Source of the DNA: Hyphomicrobiales bacterium
Lineage (GTDB): Bacteria; Pseudomonadota; Alphaproteobacteria; Rhizobiales; Ancalomicrobiaceae
DNA: 64,000 nt
Direction of reading: 5' to 3'
NCBI GenBank assembly: GCA_021286855.1
Contig: JAJTBO010000002.1
Location: forward strand, 124,001-188,000
The position numbers were made by a program, and so were the translations under genes. Below are positions 19,202 to 26,469 of this stretch, piece after piece; the stretch's first letter is position 1, and every line of letters starts with the position of its first letter. The notes below the pieces were generated by a model that was given only the letters and a program-made list of their open reading frames with translations, did not search any database and was not told the origin of the DNA.

Positions 19202-19497
19202 CGCGATCTTCCCTTTCTGCAAGTCGCGGCGACTATGTCGGCTCGCCCTCGCAGGGGCAAGCGCCGATCCGACGGGCGGCGGAGGGATCGGGGATGGGGC
19301 TTCCGAGGAAGGCGCGTGGCGAGGCCGGCCGGGGTGAGCGGATCTCGGCGCGTGGATCGGCCGGCGGCGGGCCTTCGCGGCGAAGGCGGAATTGGGCGAG
19401 CGGCACCTCGTATCGCCTCGCCGAAGCGGCCGCATGCTCGAATGCCCTGTTTGGGGTGCTCCGAATTCGGGTGTCTCTGGGTTGCTGGTCGACGCGA

Positions 19498-19514
19498 CCT
19501 TCGCCACCCGTGAC
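19498..19514. repeat. Left copy of a short direct repeat bracketing the accessory genes
   Basis: The sequence CCTTCGCCACCCGTGAC recurs at 21394-21411 with one extra C; the 13-nt core CGCCACCCGTGAC is exact. The two copies enclose the XRE gene and the AT-rich FRG gene. It may be an insertion scar or chance. Confidence 0.4.
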
Positions 19515-19544
19515 ATCGATCCGTTCAGATCTTCTCACGCCCGC

Positions 19545-19748
19545 ATGATCGCGCTTCTGGCGAAGGTCCGCCGCGACGCCGGCCTCACCCAGGCGGACCT
19601 CGGCGCGCGCATCGGTCAGCGCCAGACCTTCGTCTCGAAAGTCGAACTCGGCGAACGGCGCCTCGACGCGGCCGAGTTCGTCGAGGTCGCCCGCGCGATC
19701 GGCGTGGACCCGTATGCGGTGATGCGGGAGGCGGAGGACTCAAAGTGA
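19545..19748 (+). CDS. Small XRE-family helix-turn-helix regulator
   Basis: A 67-residue Cro/cI-type DNA-binding protein that is almost all helix-turn-helix: LLAKVRRDAGLTQADLGARI, then RQTFVSKVELGERRLDAAEF. A longer frame upstream has no homology features, so ATG 19545 (MIALLAKVRR) was chosen. Its base composition is host-like, in contrast with the next gene. It lies 176 bp before the FRG-domain gene in the same direction and could regulate it. Confidence 0.85.
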   Translation: MIALLAKVRRDAGLTQADLGARIGQRQTFVSKVELGERRLDAAEFVEVARAIGVDPYAVMREAEDSK

Positions 19749-19924
19749 CACTCTCCATTCACGCTCTACGCGAAAGGTGAGGTTGATTTCCTTCGCCCAA
19801 GAGTTGAAAATGTTGGAGAACGCATCGGTCCTTCTGCCGCGGTTCGCTAAAAGGCAAAAATAGAGAATTAAATTATTTGAAATTGTATACGCGCTTTATG
19901 TACGCCGATTAAGAGGAATCATCT
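19749..19924 (+). promoter_or_regulatory. AT-rich leader and probable promoter region of the FRG gene
   Basis: Base composition shifts from GC-rich to AT-rich about 100 bp after the XRE stop. The stretch 19855-19905 is A/T-dominated and contains TTGAAA (19877-19882) and TATAC (19886-19890), but I cannot assign a -35/-10 pair of normal spacing. AAGAGGA (19911-19917) is the ribosome site for the next gene. Confidence 0.4.
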
Positions 19925-21283
19925 ATGTATAATCTTGTAATGTCTTATGATGATAGCGACTGGAGCTTACGTGTTGGGCAGAAGGGAACCTCTGTATTTT
20001 CTGTTTCAAGATTTCTTGAGTACACAGAATCCTCCATTGAGGAGAAATTAAAGCCAATATCATCAACTGTTTTTACATTTTTAGCGGAACTGCCAACTGT
20101 ATTCATGAGCGAACTTCAAACTGATAGGGGGGACAATCTCCGCAGTTTCGTCACTGTCAGAACGGGTCGGGTTTCAAACTTCCGAGTATCTGAAAGTGAC
20201 ATTCGATATGATTTTGAATTGGACCACGATTTTGGAGAGATTACGCTTAGCGACCGACGGAAATTCGAGCAGGCCTTTGAACTCGGTCGAATGGAGCTAA
20301 ATCGAACGCACTGGGCGATTAAGCAAGGGGACTTGAAGCAAGCACTTTTCGAAGCGAAGGTTACCGATCTTAAAAATGTTCAAATAGCGCGCACAGAACC
20401 AAATATACGCGCACCAGAAGAGCATCAAACCGCGCATACTGAAATCAATACAATTGAAGAATTTATGAATTATGTCTTGCGTATAAATACAAATTCAGAC
20501 GAAGAAATTTTTTATAGAGGACACTCAGACCAGAAATATCGTTTAGAGCCATCGTTGTTTAGAAAAAATAGAAATGGAGAATATTTATATTTGCAGAACG
20601 AAGCAAATCTCGTCCGAGAAATTCTGACGACCCAAGCATCTGAGTTTTCGAACGATCAGTATATGCTTGATAAGCTCGTAAGAATGCAGCATTTCGGTCT
20701 TCCGACGCGCTTACTTGATGTTACATCAAATCCACTTGTTGCTCTGTACTTTTGTTGCTCGTCACCAAAGTATGATGAACGCAAAAATGAACTAGATGGC
20801 GAAGTAATAATATTAAAAACGAAATCTAACAATGTTAGATTTTTCGATTCCGATACCGTGAGCTGTATTACAAATTTATGTTTGATGTCGGAAGTCGATC
20901 ATAAGTCCCTTAATACATCACAAGACAAATCTAAATTCAATAAATCCTCCGTGTGTAGAAAATTAGTCCATTTCATCAGACGCGAAAAACCGTACTTTGA
21001 AAATAGAATTGCTCCAAAAGATTTGGAGAGAATTCTATTTGTACGAGGTCGAAATACAAATGAAAGAATAATATCTCAGTCTGGTGCATTTCTTCTTTTT
21101 GGTAAGGATGCGGTTTTGCCAGAGACCGGATTTAGTTCTTTGGAGCTTGATCGAATTATTATTAAAAATAAGTCAGATATTCTGGAGAAACTTTCAAAAT
21201 TCAACATCAAATCAAGTACGGTCTTCCCCGGGATCGAAAAGACGGCAGCCGAAATCGCGAACAAATTTGAGCTGAGGAAATAG
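19925..21283 (+). CDS. FRG-domain protein, AT-rich and probably horizontally acquired
   Basis: A 452-residue protein with an FRG domain in the second half, recognised by FYRGHSD (196-202, the Phe-Arg-Gly core), YRLEPSLFR (205-213) and MQHFGLPTRLLDVTSNPLVA (254-273). FRG domains are of unknown biochemistry and are often found in mobile or defence-type loci. Residues 1-170 form an unrecognised N-terminal domain. No signal peptide or membrane segment is seen. ATG 19925 follows AAGAGGA by 7 nt. Base use is utterly unlike the neighbours: 15 of 60 bases are G or C in 20461-20520, and codons such as ATA, TTA and AGA are common. A tRNA-Gly lies 210 bp downstream. Transfer is likely; an anti-phage role is inference. 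Confidence 0.8.
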   Translation: MYNLVMSYDDSDWSLRVGQKGTSVFSVSRFLEYTESSIEEKLKPISSTVFTFLAELPTVFMSELQTDRGDNLRSFVTVRTGRVSNFRVSESDIRYDFELDHDFGEITLSDRRKFEQAFELGRMELNRTHWAIKQGDLKQALFEAKVTDLKNVQIARTEPNIRAPEEHQTAHTEINTIEEFMNYVLRINTNSDEEIFYRGHSDQKYRLEPSLFRKNRNGEYLYLQNEANLVREILTTQASEFSNDQYMLDKLVRMQHFGLPTRLLDVTSNPLVALYFCCSSPKYDERKNELDGEVIILKTKSNNVRFFDSDTVSCITNLCLMSEVDHKSLNTSQDKSKFNKSSVCRKLVHFIRREKPYFENRIAPKDLERILFVRGRNTNERIISQSGAFLLFGKDAVLPETGFSSLELDRIIIKNKSDILEKLSKFNIKSSTVFPGIEKTAAEIANKFELRK

Positions 21284-21332
21284 TAGATCGCTTCGGGTCG
21301 AGCAACGCCTTCTCGCACCCCTCCGACACCGC

Positions 21333-21422
21333 GACTTCAACCGCGAGCCCGAAACGGACGTGTGACCGAGAGGTGACCGAGCGCCTCGGAGCGCCTTCCG
21401 CCACCCGTGACTTCAACCGCGA
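21333..21422. repeat. Imperfect direct repeats downstream of the FRG gene
   Basis: The 14-nt sequence GACTTCAACCGCGA occurs at 21333-21346 and 21409-21422. The similarity extends on both sides (CGCCTTC and CACCC upstream, GAGCC and GAAA downstream). The second copy includes the right-hand partner (21394-21411) of the repeat at 19498. No gene is seen in 21284-21443. Confidence 0.45.
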
Positions 21423-21443
21423 AAATCGAGCCTGAAAACGACG

Positions 21444-21470
21444 AAAGCCGCGGTTTCCCGCGGCTTTTCG
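21444..21470. terminator. Bidirectional terminator between the FRG gene and tRNA-Gly
   Basis: A perfect 10-bp stem, AAAGCCGCGG (21444-21453) with CCGCGGCTTT (21458-21467), closes a TTTC loop. The flanking A and T bases let it work on both strands: for the FRG gene rightward and for tRNA-Gly leftward. Confidence 0.75.
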
Positions 21471-21492
21471 TTCATCTCCCCGAGAGGGAGAA

Positions 21493-21567
21493 TGGAGCGG
21501 GCGAAGGGATTTGAACCCTCGACCCCAACCTTGGCAAGGTTGTGCTCTACCCCTGAGCTACACCCGC
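21493..21567 (-). tRNA. tRNA-Gly (anticodon GCC)
   Basis: Complete cloverleaf on the minus strand. Acceptor arms are 21561-21567 (5') and 21497-21503 (3'), with one G-T pair. The discriminator is U and CCA is encoded (minus strand of 21493-21495). The anticodon loop TTGCCAA gives GCC, and the T-arm GAGGGTTCAAATCCCTT is canonical. Its 3' end faces the AT-rich FRG gene, the usual side for tRNA-targeted insertions. Confidence 0.97.
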
Positions 21568-21913
21568 ATCCTTAGGGTACGCCCGACGTCGCCGCCGGAC
21601 GGGCGTCTCTATGCCAAAGCTGCCGCGGGCTTGCAAGCCCCATTTTTCGAAAGTTCGACGAAGGGGTGGTTATCCACAACGCCGGACCGGCGAAAATCGC
21701 CGATCGATCAGCGTCTTGCCGGCCGTCTTCGAGATCGCGCGCGAGGCCGACCGGCTAAGCATTTCGCCCCCGCGCGCGCCTTCCGTCGGCCGAACGACGG
21801 CGCGCGCGGGGCGTATATCGGCTCTCTCGGGGGCGTGGTCTTTTCGTCCGGGCTGGTTCAGCCGGATCGGAACATGGTCTAAGGTCCCGGCCGAAACCCG
21901 CCCGAGAGCCGCC

Positions 21914-22435
21914 ATGCCCGTCAGCCGCGCCGATCTCCTCGAACGCCTGCGATCCCTCGGGATCGAGGCGACCACGCATGATCACGTCGCCGTCTTCACC
22001 GTCGCCGAGAGCCGCCACGTCAAGGCGTCGATCGCCGGCGCGCATTCGAAGAACCTGTTCCTGCGCGACAAGAAGGGCCGCGTCTTCCTGGTCACGGCGG
22101 AGGGCGACGCGGCGATCGATCTGAAGGCGATTTCGGCGAAGATCGGCGCGTCGGGCCGGGTCACCTTCGGCAAGCCGGAGCTGCTCCTCGAGCTCGTCGG
22201 GGTGACGCCGGGCTCGGTGACGCCGTTCGGGGTGATCAACGACGTCGAGGGGCGGGTCACCGTGGTCGTCGACGCGGCGATGATGGAGCACGAGATCCTC
22301 AACTTCCATCCGCTCGAGAACACCGCCACCACCTCGATCCGCCGCGAGGACTTCGTCCGCTTCCTCGAGGCGATCGACCATCCGCCGCTGATCGTCGCGG
22401 TTTCCGACGGCAAGGTGACGATCGAGCAGGCGTGA
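21914..22435 (+). CDS. YbaK/ProXp-ala-type prolyl-tRNA editing deacylase
   Basis: A 173-residue free-standing trans-editing protein of the YbaK/ProX superfamily, which hydrolyses mischarged Ala-tRNA(Pro). Seen are the conserved Lys in RHVKASIAGAHSKNLFLRDKKG, the strand VFLVTAEGDAAIDLK and the ligand loop LLELVGVTPGSVTPFGVIND. The C-terminus FHPLENTATTSIRREDFVRF is typical of the ProXp-ala group (PrdX). ATG 21914 gives the normal length; the frame is open for 100 codons upstream with nothing recognisable. The YbaK family also includes Cys-tRNA(Pro) deacylases, so specificity is inferred from the C-terminal motif. Confidence 0.92.
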   Translation: MPVSRADLLERLRSLGIEATTHDHVAVFTVAESRHVKASIAGAHSKNLFLRDKKGRVFLVTAEGDAAIDLKAISAKIGASGRVTFGKPELLLELVGVTPGSVTPFGVINDVEGRVTVVVDAAMMEHEILNFHPLENTATTSIRREDFVRFLEAIDHPPLIVAVSDGKVTIEQA

Positions 22436-22564
22436 GGCGACGACGCGACGCTTTCCGCGATTGCGGAAGCGGCGCGTTCACCCCATCTTGAGAGCAACTT
22501 CGGAACCCTTCCGGCGACCTCTCGGACGAGACCGGACGCCGCGATCAACACGAGACGAGACGAC

Positions 22565-23503
22565 ATGGCCGGACCGACCTTCACCTTCTCCCCCGGGCTC
22601 TCCGCCGCTCCGGCCGCTGCTCCTGCCGGCGGCGACGATCTGGTGCGCGAGACCACCACGCGCGACTTCATGAAGGACGTGATCGAGGCGTCGGCCACGA
22701 CGCCGGTGCTGGTCGACTTCTGGGCGGACTGGTGCGGGCCGTGCAAGCAGCTCGCGCCGATGATCGAGAAGGTGGTGCGCGCCGCCAAGGGCAAGGTGAA
22801 GCTGGTCAAGATGAACATCGACCATCACCCCGAGGTGGCCGGGCAGATGGGCATCCGCTCGATCCCGGCGGTGGTCGCCTTCAAGGGCGGCCAGCCGGTC
22901 GACGCCTTCATGGGCGCGGTGCCGGAAGGCCAGATCAAGGCCTTCATCGACAAGCTGACCGCCGGCGCGGCGCCGTCGCCGGTCGATCAGCTGGTCGCGG
23001 AGGGCGAGGCGGCGCTGGCGGCCGGCGATCTGCAGACCGCGTCGCAGTATTTCTCGGCGGTGCTGCAGCAGGAGCCGGACAATCTTTCCGCCGGCTTCGG
23101 TCTCGCCGACGTCTGCGTGACGGCGGGCGAGATCGGCGAAGCCAAGGAGATCCTGGCGACGCTGCCGGCGGAAGCGGCGAAGGATCCGCGCAAGGCGGCG
23201 ATCGAGGCGCGCATCGCGCTCGCCGAACAGACCGCCGATCTCGGCGACGTGGTCGAGTTGGAGGCGCGGATCACCCGCGATCCGGCCGATCATCAGGCCC
23301 GTTTCGACCTCGCCCTGATCCTCGCCGCCAAGGGCCACCGCAACGAGGCGGTCGATCAGCTGATCGAGATCTTCCGCAAGGATCGCGCCTGGAGCGACGA
23401 CGGCGCGCGCAAGCAGCTCCTCACCTTCTTCGAGGCCTGGGGGCCGAAGGATCCGGCGACGCTCTACGGCCGTCGTCGCCTCTCCTCCGCCCTGTTCTCG
23501 TGA
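22565..23503 (+). CDS. Thioredoxin-TPR co-chaperone (CnoX/YbbN-like)
   Basis: A 312-residue protein with an N-terminal thioredoxin domain and a C-terminal tetratricopeptide region. The active site DFWADWCGPCKQ (WCGPC at 56-60) is a full redox pair, unlike E. coli CnoX, which lacks one cysteine. The cis-Pro loop is GIRSIPAVVAF. From about residue 140 helix pairs such as LVAEGEAALAAGDLQTASQYF are TPR-like. CnoX proteins hold oxidised or unfolded clients and pass them to GroEL or DnaK. It starts an apparent operon with the Lon-N-domain gene (7 bp) and the Trm112-like gene (19 bp). Confidence 0.92.
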   Translation: MAGPTFTFSPGLSAAPAAAPAGGDDLVRETTTRDFMKDVIEASATTPVLVDFWADWCGPCKQLAPMIEKVVRAAKGKVKLVKMNIDHHPEVAGQMGIRSIPAVVAFKGGQPVDAFMGAVPEGQIKAFIDKLTAGAAPSPVDQLVAEGEAALAAGDLQTASQYFSAVLQQEPDNLSAGFGLADVCVTAGEIGEAKEILATLPAEAAKDPRKAAIEARIALAEQTADLGDVVELEARITRDPADHQARFDLALILAAKGHRNEAVDQLIEIFRKDRAWSDDGARKQLLTFFEAWGPKDPATLYGRRRLSSALFS

Positions 23504-23510
23504 GGGCGCG

Positions 23511-24194
23511 ATGACCACTCGGGCGGGCAACGAGGTCTACGACGGGCCGCACGACCTGCCGGCGGCGACGCCGGTGTTTCCGCTTCCCGGCGCGCTCCTG
23601 TTGCCGCGCCGAGTGCTGCCGCTCAACATCTTCGAGCCGCGCTATCTCGCGATGGTCGAAGCGGCGATCCAGGGCGATCGGCTGATCGGGATGATCCAGC
23701 CGAAGGTCGACGTGGACAAGCCGCTGACGCCGATGCGGCCGCCGCTCGAAAAGATCGGCTGCCTCGGGCGGATCACCCAGTGGGGCGAGACCGGCGACGG
23801 GCGGTTGACGATCGGGCTGACCGGCGTCGCCCGCTTCCGGGTGGTCGAGGAGCTCTCCACGACGACGCCCTGGCGGGTCTGCCAGATCGACGCGACGCCG
23901 TTTCCGCAGGACTTCGAGGCCGGGTTCGGCGAGGCCGAGGTCGACCGCGGCGCGGTCCTGGCGACGCTCGAGGCGTGGTTGGCGAAACACGCGCCGCAGA
24001 TCGACCGCGCCTCCTTCGAGGAGGCCGGCAACGAGGCGCTGGTCGACGGGCTGGCGATGATGTCGCCGTGCGGGCCGCGCGAGAAACAGGCGCTGCTCGA
24101 GGCGGCGAACCCGGCGATCCGCGCCGAGCTGCTGATCGCGATCACCGAACGCGCGCTCGGCGAGGGCGGCGTGGGGCGGGGGCCGCTGCAGTGA
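23511..24194 (+). CDS. Lon N-terminal (substrate-binding) domain protein
   Basis: A 227-residue stand-alone LON substrate-binding domain with no ATPase or protease part. Signature strands are [30 protein letters not shown], then [18 protein letters not shown] and [14 protein letters not shown]. The length is normal for the family. The role is unproved; linkage with a CnoX-like chaperone and a Trm112-like gene is conserved in alphaproteobacteria and hints at proteostasis. It begins 7 bp after the chaperone gene. Confidence 0.9.
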   Translation: MTTRAGNEVYDGPHDLPAATPVFPLPGALLLPRRVLPLNIFEPRYLAMVEAAIQGDRLIGMIQPKVDVDKPLTPMRPPLEKIGCLGRITQWGETGDGRLTIGLTGVARFRVVEELSTTTPWRVCQIDATPFPQDFEAGFGEAEVDRGAVLATLEAWLAKHAPQIDRASFEEAGNEALVDGLAMMSPCGPREKQALLEAANPAIRAELLIAITERALGEGGVGRGPLQ

Positions 24195-24213
24195 GGGGAC
24201 CGAGGAGGGACGC

Positions 24214-24420
24214 ATGGTCGACGTGCCGGTGACCGAGGATCGCCGCCGGGGACGGCTCGATCCGAAACTTCTCGAGCTGCTGGTCTGTCCGCTGACCAAG
24301 GGGCGGCTCGAATACGACGCCGAGGCTCAGGAATTGATCTCGCGGGCGGCGAAACTCGCCTATCCGATCCGCGACGGCATTCCGATCCTGCTGGCGGAAG
24401 CCGCGCGCGAGATCGAGTGA
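24214..24420 (+). CDS. Trm112-like small zinc-ribbon-type protein (YcaR/DUF343)
   Basis: A 68-residue protein with the Trm112 signature [17 protein letters not shown] and [14 protein letters not shown]. Eukaryotic Trm112 activates several methyltransferases; the bacterial role is mostly unknown. Only one cysteine is present, so a full zinc site is missing, as in many bacterial members. The start 24214 has GAGGAGGGA just upstream. It ends the chaperone/Lon-N operon, before a separate promoter for cyanase. Confidence 0.9.
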   Translation: MVDVPVTEDRRRGRLDPKLLELLVCPLTKGRLEYDAEAQELISRAAKLAYPIRDGIPILLAEAAREIE

Positions 24421-24513
24421 GGCGGCTGCCCGGCGGATGAGCACTCTGCCCGCCGGACGGGCGGGCTCGGAGCTCGGATCTCGTCTCGAGGTGGATTTCC
24501 CGCCGTCGCTTTC

Positions 24514-24529
24514 TGGCACGGGGCTTGCG
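24514..24529 (+). promoter_or_regulatory. Sigma-54 (-24/-12) promoter of cyanase
   Basis: TGGCACG (24514-24520), four bases, then TTGCG (24525-24529) match the RpoN consensus except for the last base. The start codon is 70 nt downstream. I could not find a clear NtrC-type palindrome upstream. Confidence 0.75.
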
Positions 24530-24598
24530 ATTTCGGTCGTCGTCGCCCTCGCGCGACCGGGCCGTCGCGCCCGCCCGTTCCTCTGCCGGAGAAGACCG

Positions 24599-25087
24599 AT
24601 GAAGCGTTCCGATCTCACCGAGAAGATCCTCGACATCAAGCGCGAGAAGGGCTGGAGCTGGGCTCACGTCTGCGGCGAGATCGGGGGCATGTCGCCGGTG
24701 CTGGTGGTCGGCGCGCTGCTCGGCCAGCACAAGCTGGTCAAGCCGCTCGCCGCCAAGGCTGCGGCCCTGTTCGGCCTTTCGCCGGCGGAAGAGGCGATGC
24801 TCAACGAGGTGCCGATGCGCGGCGAGGGCGTCGCCATGCCGCCGTCCGATCCGCTGATCTATCGCTTCTACGAGCTCGTCATGATCAACGGTCCGGCCTG
24901 GAAGGCGCTGATCGAGGAGGAGTTCGGCGACGGCATCATGTCGGCGATCGACTTCGACTTCGAGATCGAGCGGCAGCCCGATCCGAAGGGCGATCGGGTC
25001 AAGATCTCGATGTCCGGCAAGTTCCTGCCCTACAAGTACTACGGCGCGGAGCAGGGGATCCCGCCGCTCGGCTACAAGGAGACGTGA
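24599..25087 (+). CDS. cynS: Cyanate hydratase (cyanase)
   Basis: A 162-residue enzyme that converts cyanate and bicarbonate to ammonia and CO2, acting as a cytoplasmic decamer. The catalytic triad is seen as Arg89 and Glu92 in IYRFYELVMINGPAWK and Ser115 in DGIMSAIDFDF. The C-terminus SGKFLPYKYYG is typical. It is slightly longer than the E. coli enzyme (156). ATG 24599 was chosen because the 54 upstream codons have no family match and the sigma-54 promoter lies in them. RpoN control suggests cyanate is used as a nitrogen source when ammonia is scarce. No cyanate transporter or carbonic anhydrase gene is adjacent. Confidence 0.96.
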   Translation: MKRSDLTEKILDIKREKGWSWAHVCGEIGGMSPVLVVGALLGQHKLVKPLAAKAAALFGLSPAEEAMLNEVPMRGEGVAMPPSDPLIYRFYELVMINGPAWKALIEEEFGDGIMSAIDFDFEIERQPDPKGDRVKISMSGKFLPYKYYGAEQGIPPLGYKET

Positions 25088-25151
25088 GGGCGGAGGCCGA
25101 ACTTCGTCGGCAGAGGGGGAATTCCCGGAACGCCGACGGGGAGCGGTGCGC

Positions 25152-25267
25152 GATGCTTCGAGACGCGGGCCATGGGCCCGCTCCTCAGCATGAGGCGCTT
25201 TTCATTTTCGCTACAAACACATACGCCTCATGCTGAGGAGCCGCCGTAGGCGGCGTCTCGAAGCATC
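25152..25267. repeat. Long imperfect inverted repeat (REP/cruciform-like element)
   Basis: Two nested pairs of perfect arms: 15 bp at 25152-25166 with 25253-25267, and 17 bp at 25181-25197 with 25224-25240. The spacers inside each arm form small hairpins of their own (25167-25180 and 25241-25252). An AT-rich 26-nt centre closes it. It lies between convergent cynS and ftsY and could act as a two-way terminator. Similar elements are scattered through many Rhizobiales genomes, from memory. Confidence 0.85.
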
Positions 25268-25294
25268 TCGCACTCCGTACCGATCCGCCCCGGG

Positions 25295-26464
25295 TCACCG
25301 TTCCAGACCGGCGATGGCGCGGGCGAAGTCGGCCGCGTCGAACGGCTCGAGGTCTTCGACGCCCTCGCCGACGCCGATGAAGTGGACCGGCAGGCCGAAT
25401 TTCTCGGCGACCGCCACCAGGATGCCGCCGCGGGCGGTGCCGTCGAGCTTGGTCATGACGAGGCCGGTGACGCCGGCGACCTTGCCGAAGATCTCGACCT
25501 GATTGACGGCGTTCTGACCGGTGGTGGCGTCGAGGGTCAGGATGACGTCGTGCGGCGCGGTCGCGTCGTGCTTCTTGATCACCCGGACGATCTTCTCGAG
25601 CTCGGCCATCAGTTCGGCGCGGTTCTGGAGCCTTCCGGCGGTGTCGATGACGACGACGTCGGAGCCGTTCTCCTTGGCCGCGACCAGGGCGTCGAAGGCG
25701 AGGCCGGCGGCGTCGGCCCCGGGCTCGCGGGCGATCACGGTCGCGCCGGTGCGGGCGCCCCAGATCTTCAGCTGTTCGATCGCGGCGGCGCGGAAGGTGT
25801 CGCCGGCCGCCAACGTCACCCTGCGGCCCTCGCGGGCGAGCTTCATCGACAGTTTGCCGATGGTGGTGGTCTTGCCGGAGCCGTTGACGCCGACGACGAG
25901 CACGACGTGCGGCTTCGAGGTTCCCTCGATCTCCAGCGGCTTCGCCACCGGCGCGAGCGCCTTCTCGATCTCGCTCGCCAGCACGGCGCGGACCTCGACG
26001 TCGGAGATCTCCTTGTCGAAGCGGTCCTTGCGCAGCGTCTCGGTGATCCGCATGGCGGTGGCCAGCCCGAGGTCGGCCTGGATCAGGATGTCTTCGAGCT
26101 CCTCCAGCGTCTCGTCGTCGAGGCGGCGCTTGGTGAAGATCGCGCCGATGCCGGAGGTCAGCGCCGTCGAGGTGCGGCCGAGGCCGGACTTCAGCTTCTG
26201 CCACCAACCCTGTTTCGCCGGGGCGGCGGGGGCGAGATCGACGGGGACCGCCTCGACGATCTCGAGCGGCGCAGGGGTGCTTTCCGCCGGTTCGGGCGTG
26301 GTCTCGACGACTTCGGTCGGAACGTCGACGACAACGTCGGCGATCGGCGCTTCGGGCGTCGCTTCGACGGCGGCCGGGAGTTCGGTCGGCTCGGCCGGTG
26401 TCGCCGGGGCGGGCTTGGCCCCGAACAGGCGGCCGAACAGACCGCGCTTCTCGCCTTCGCTCAT
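25295..26464 (-). CDS. ftsY: Signal recognition particle receptor FtsY
   Basis: A 389-residue SRP receptor GTPase that brings ribosome-nascent chain complexes to the membrane by pairing with Ffh. An acidic, Ala/Pro/Glu-rich A domain (about 1-85) precedes the helical N domain. The G domain carries GVNGSGKTTTIGKL (P-loop), DTFRAAAIEQL, DTAGR and TKLDGTARGG. It is last in the leftward dapF-mtaB-ftsY cluster, 5 bp after mtaB. Its start at 26464 (MSEGEKRGLFGRLFG) puts the membrane-binding segment at the N-terminus, as expected. Confidence 0.96.
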   Translation of the reverse strand: MSEGEKRGLFGRLFGAKPAPATPAEPTELPAAVEATPEAPIADVVVDVPTEVVETTPEPAESTPAPLEIVEAVPVDLAPAAPAKQGWWQKLKSGLGRTSTALTSGIGAIFTKRRLDDETLEELEDILIQADLGLATAMRITETLRKDRFDKEISDVEVRAVLASEIEKALAPVAKPLEIEGTSKPHVVLVVGVNGSGKTTTIGKLSMKLAREGRRVTLAAGDTFRAAAIEQLKIWGARTGATVIAREPGADAAGLAFDALVAAKENGSDVVVIDTAGRLQNRAELMAELEKIVRVIKKHDATAPHDVILTLDATTGQNAVNQVEIFGKVAGVTGLVMTKLDGTARGGILVAVAEKFGLPVHFIGVGEGVEDLEPFDAADFARAIAGLER

Positions 26465-26469
26465 GTCTG

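Noticed and set aside
19925-21283. FRG gene as a pseudogene
   Set aside because: The frame is intact over 452 codons with a good ribosome site and all FRG motifs.
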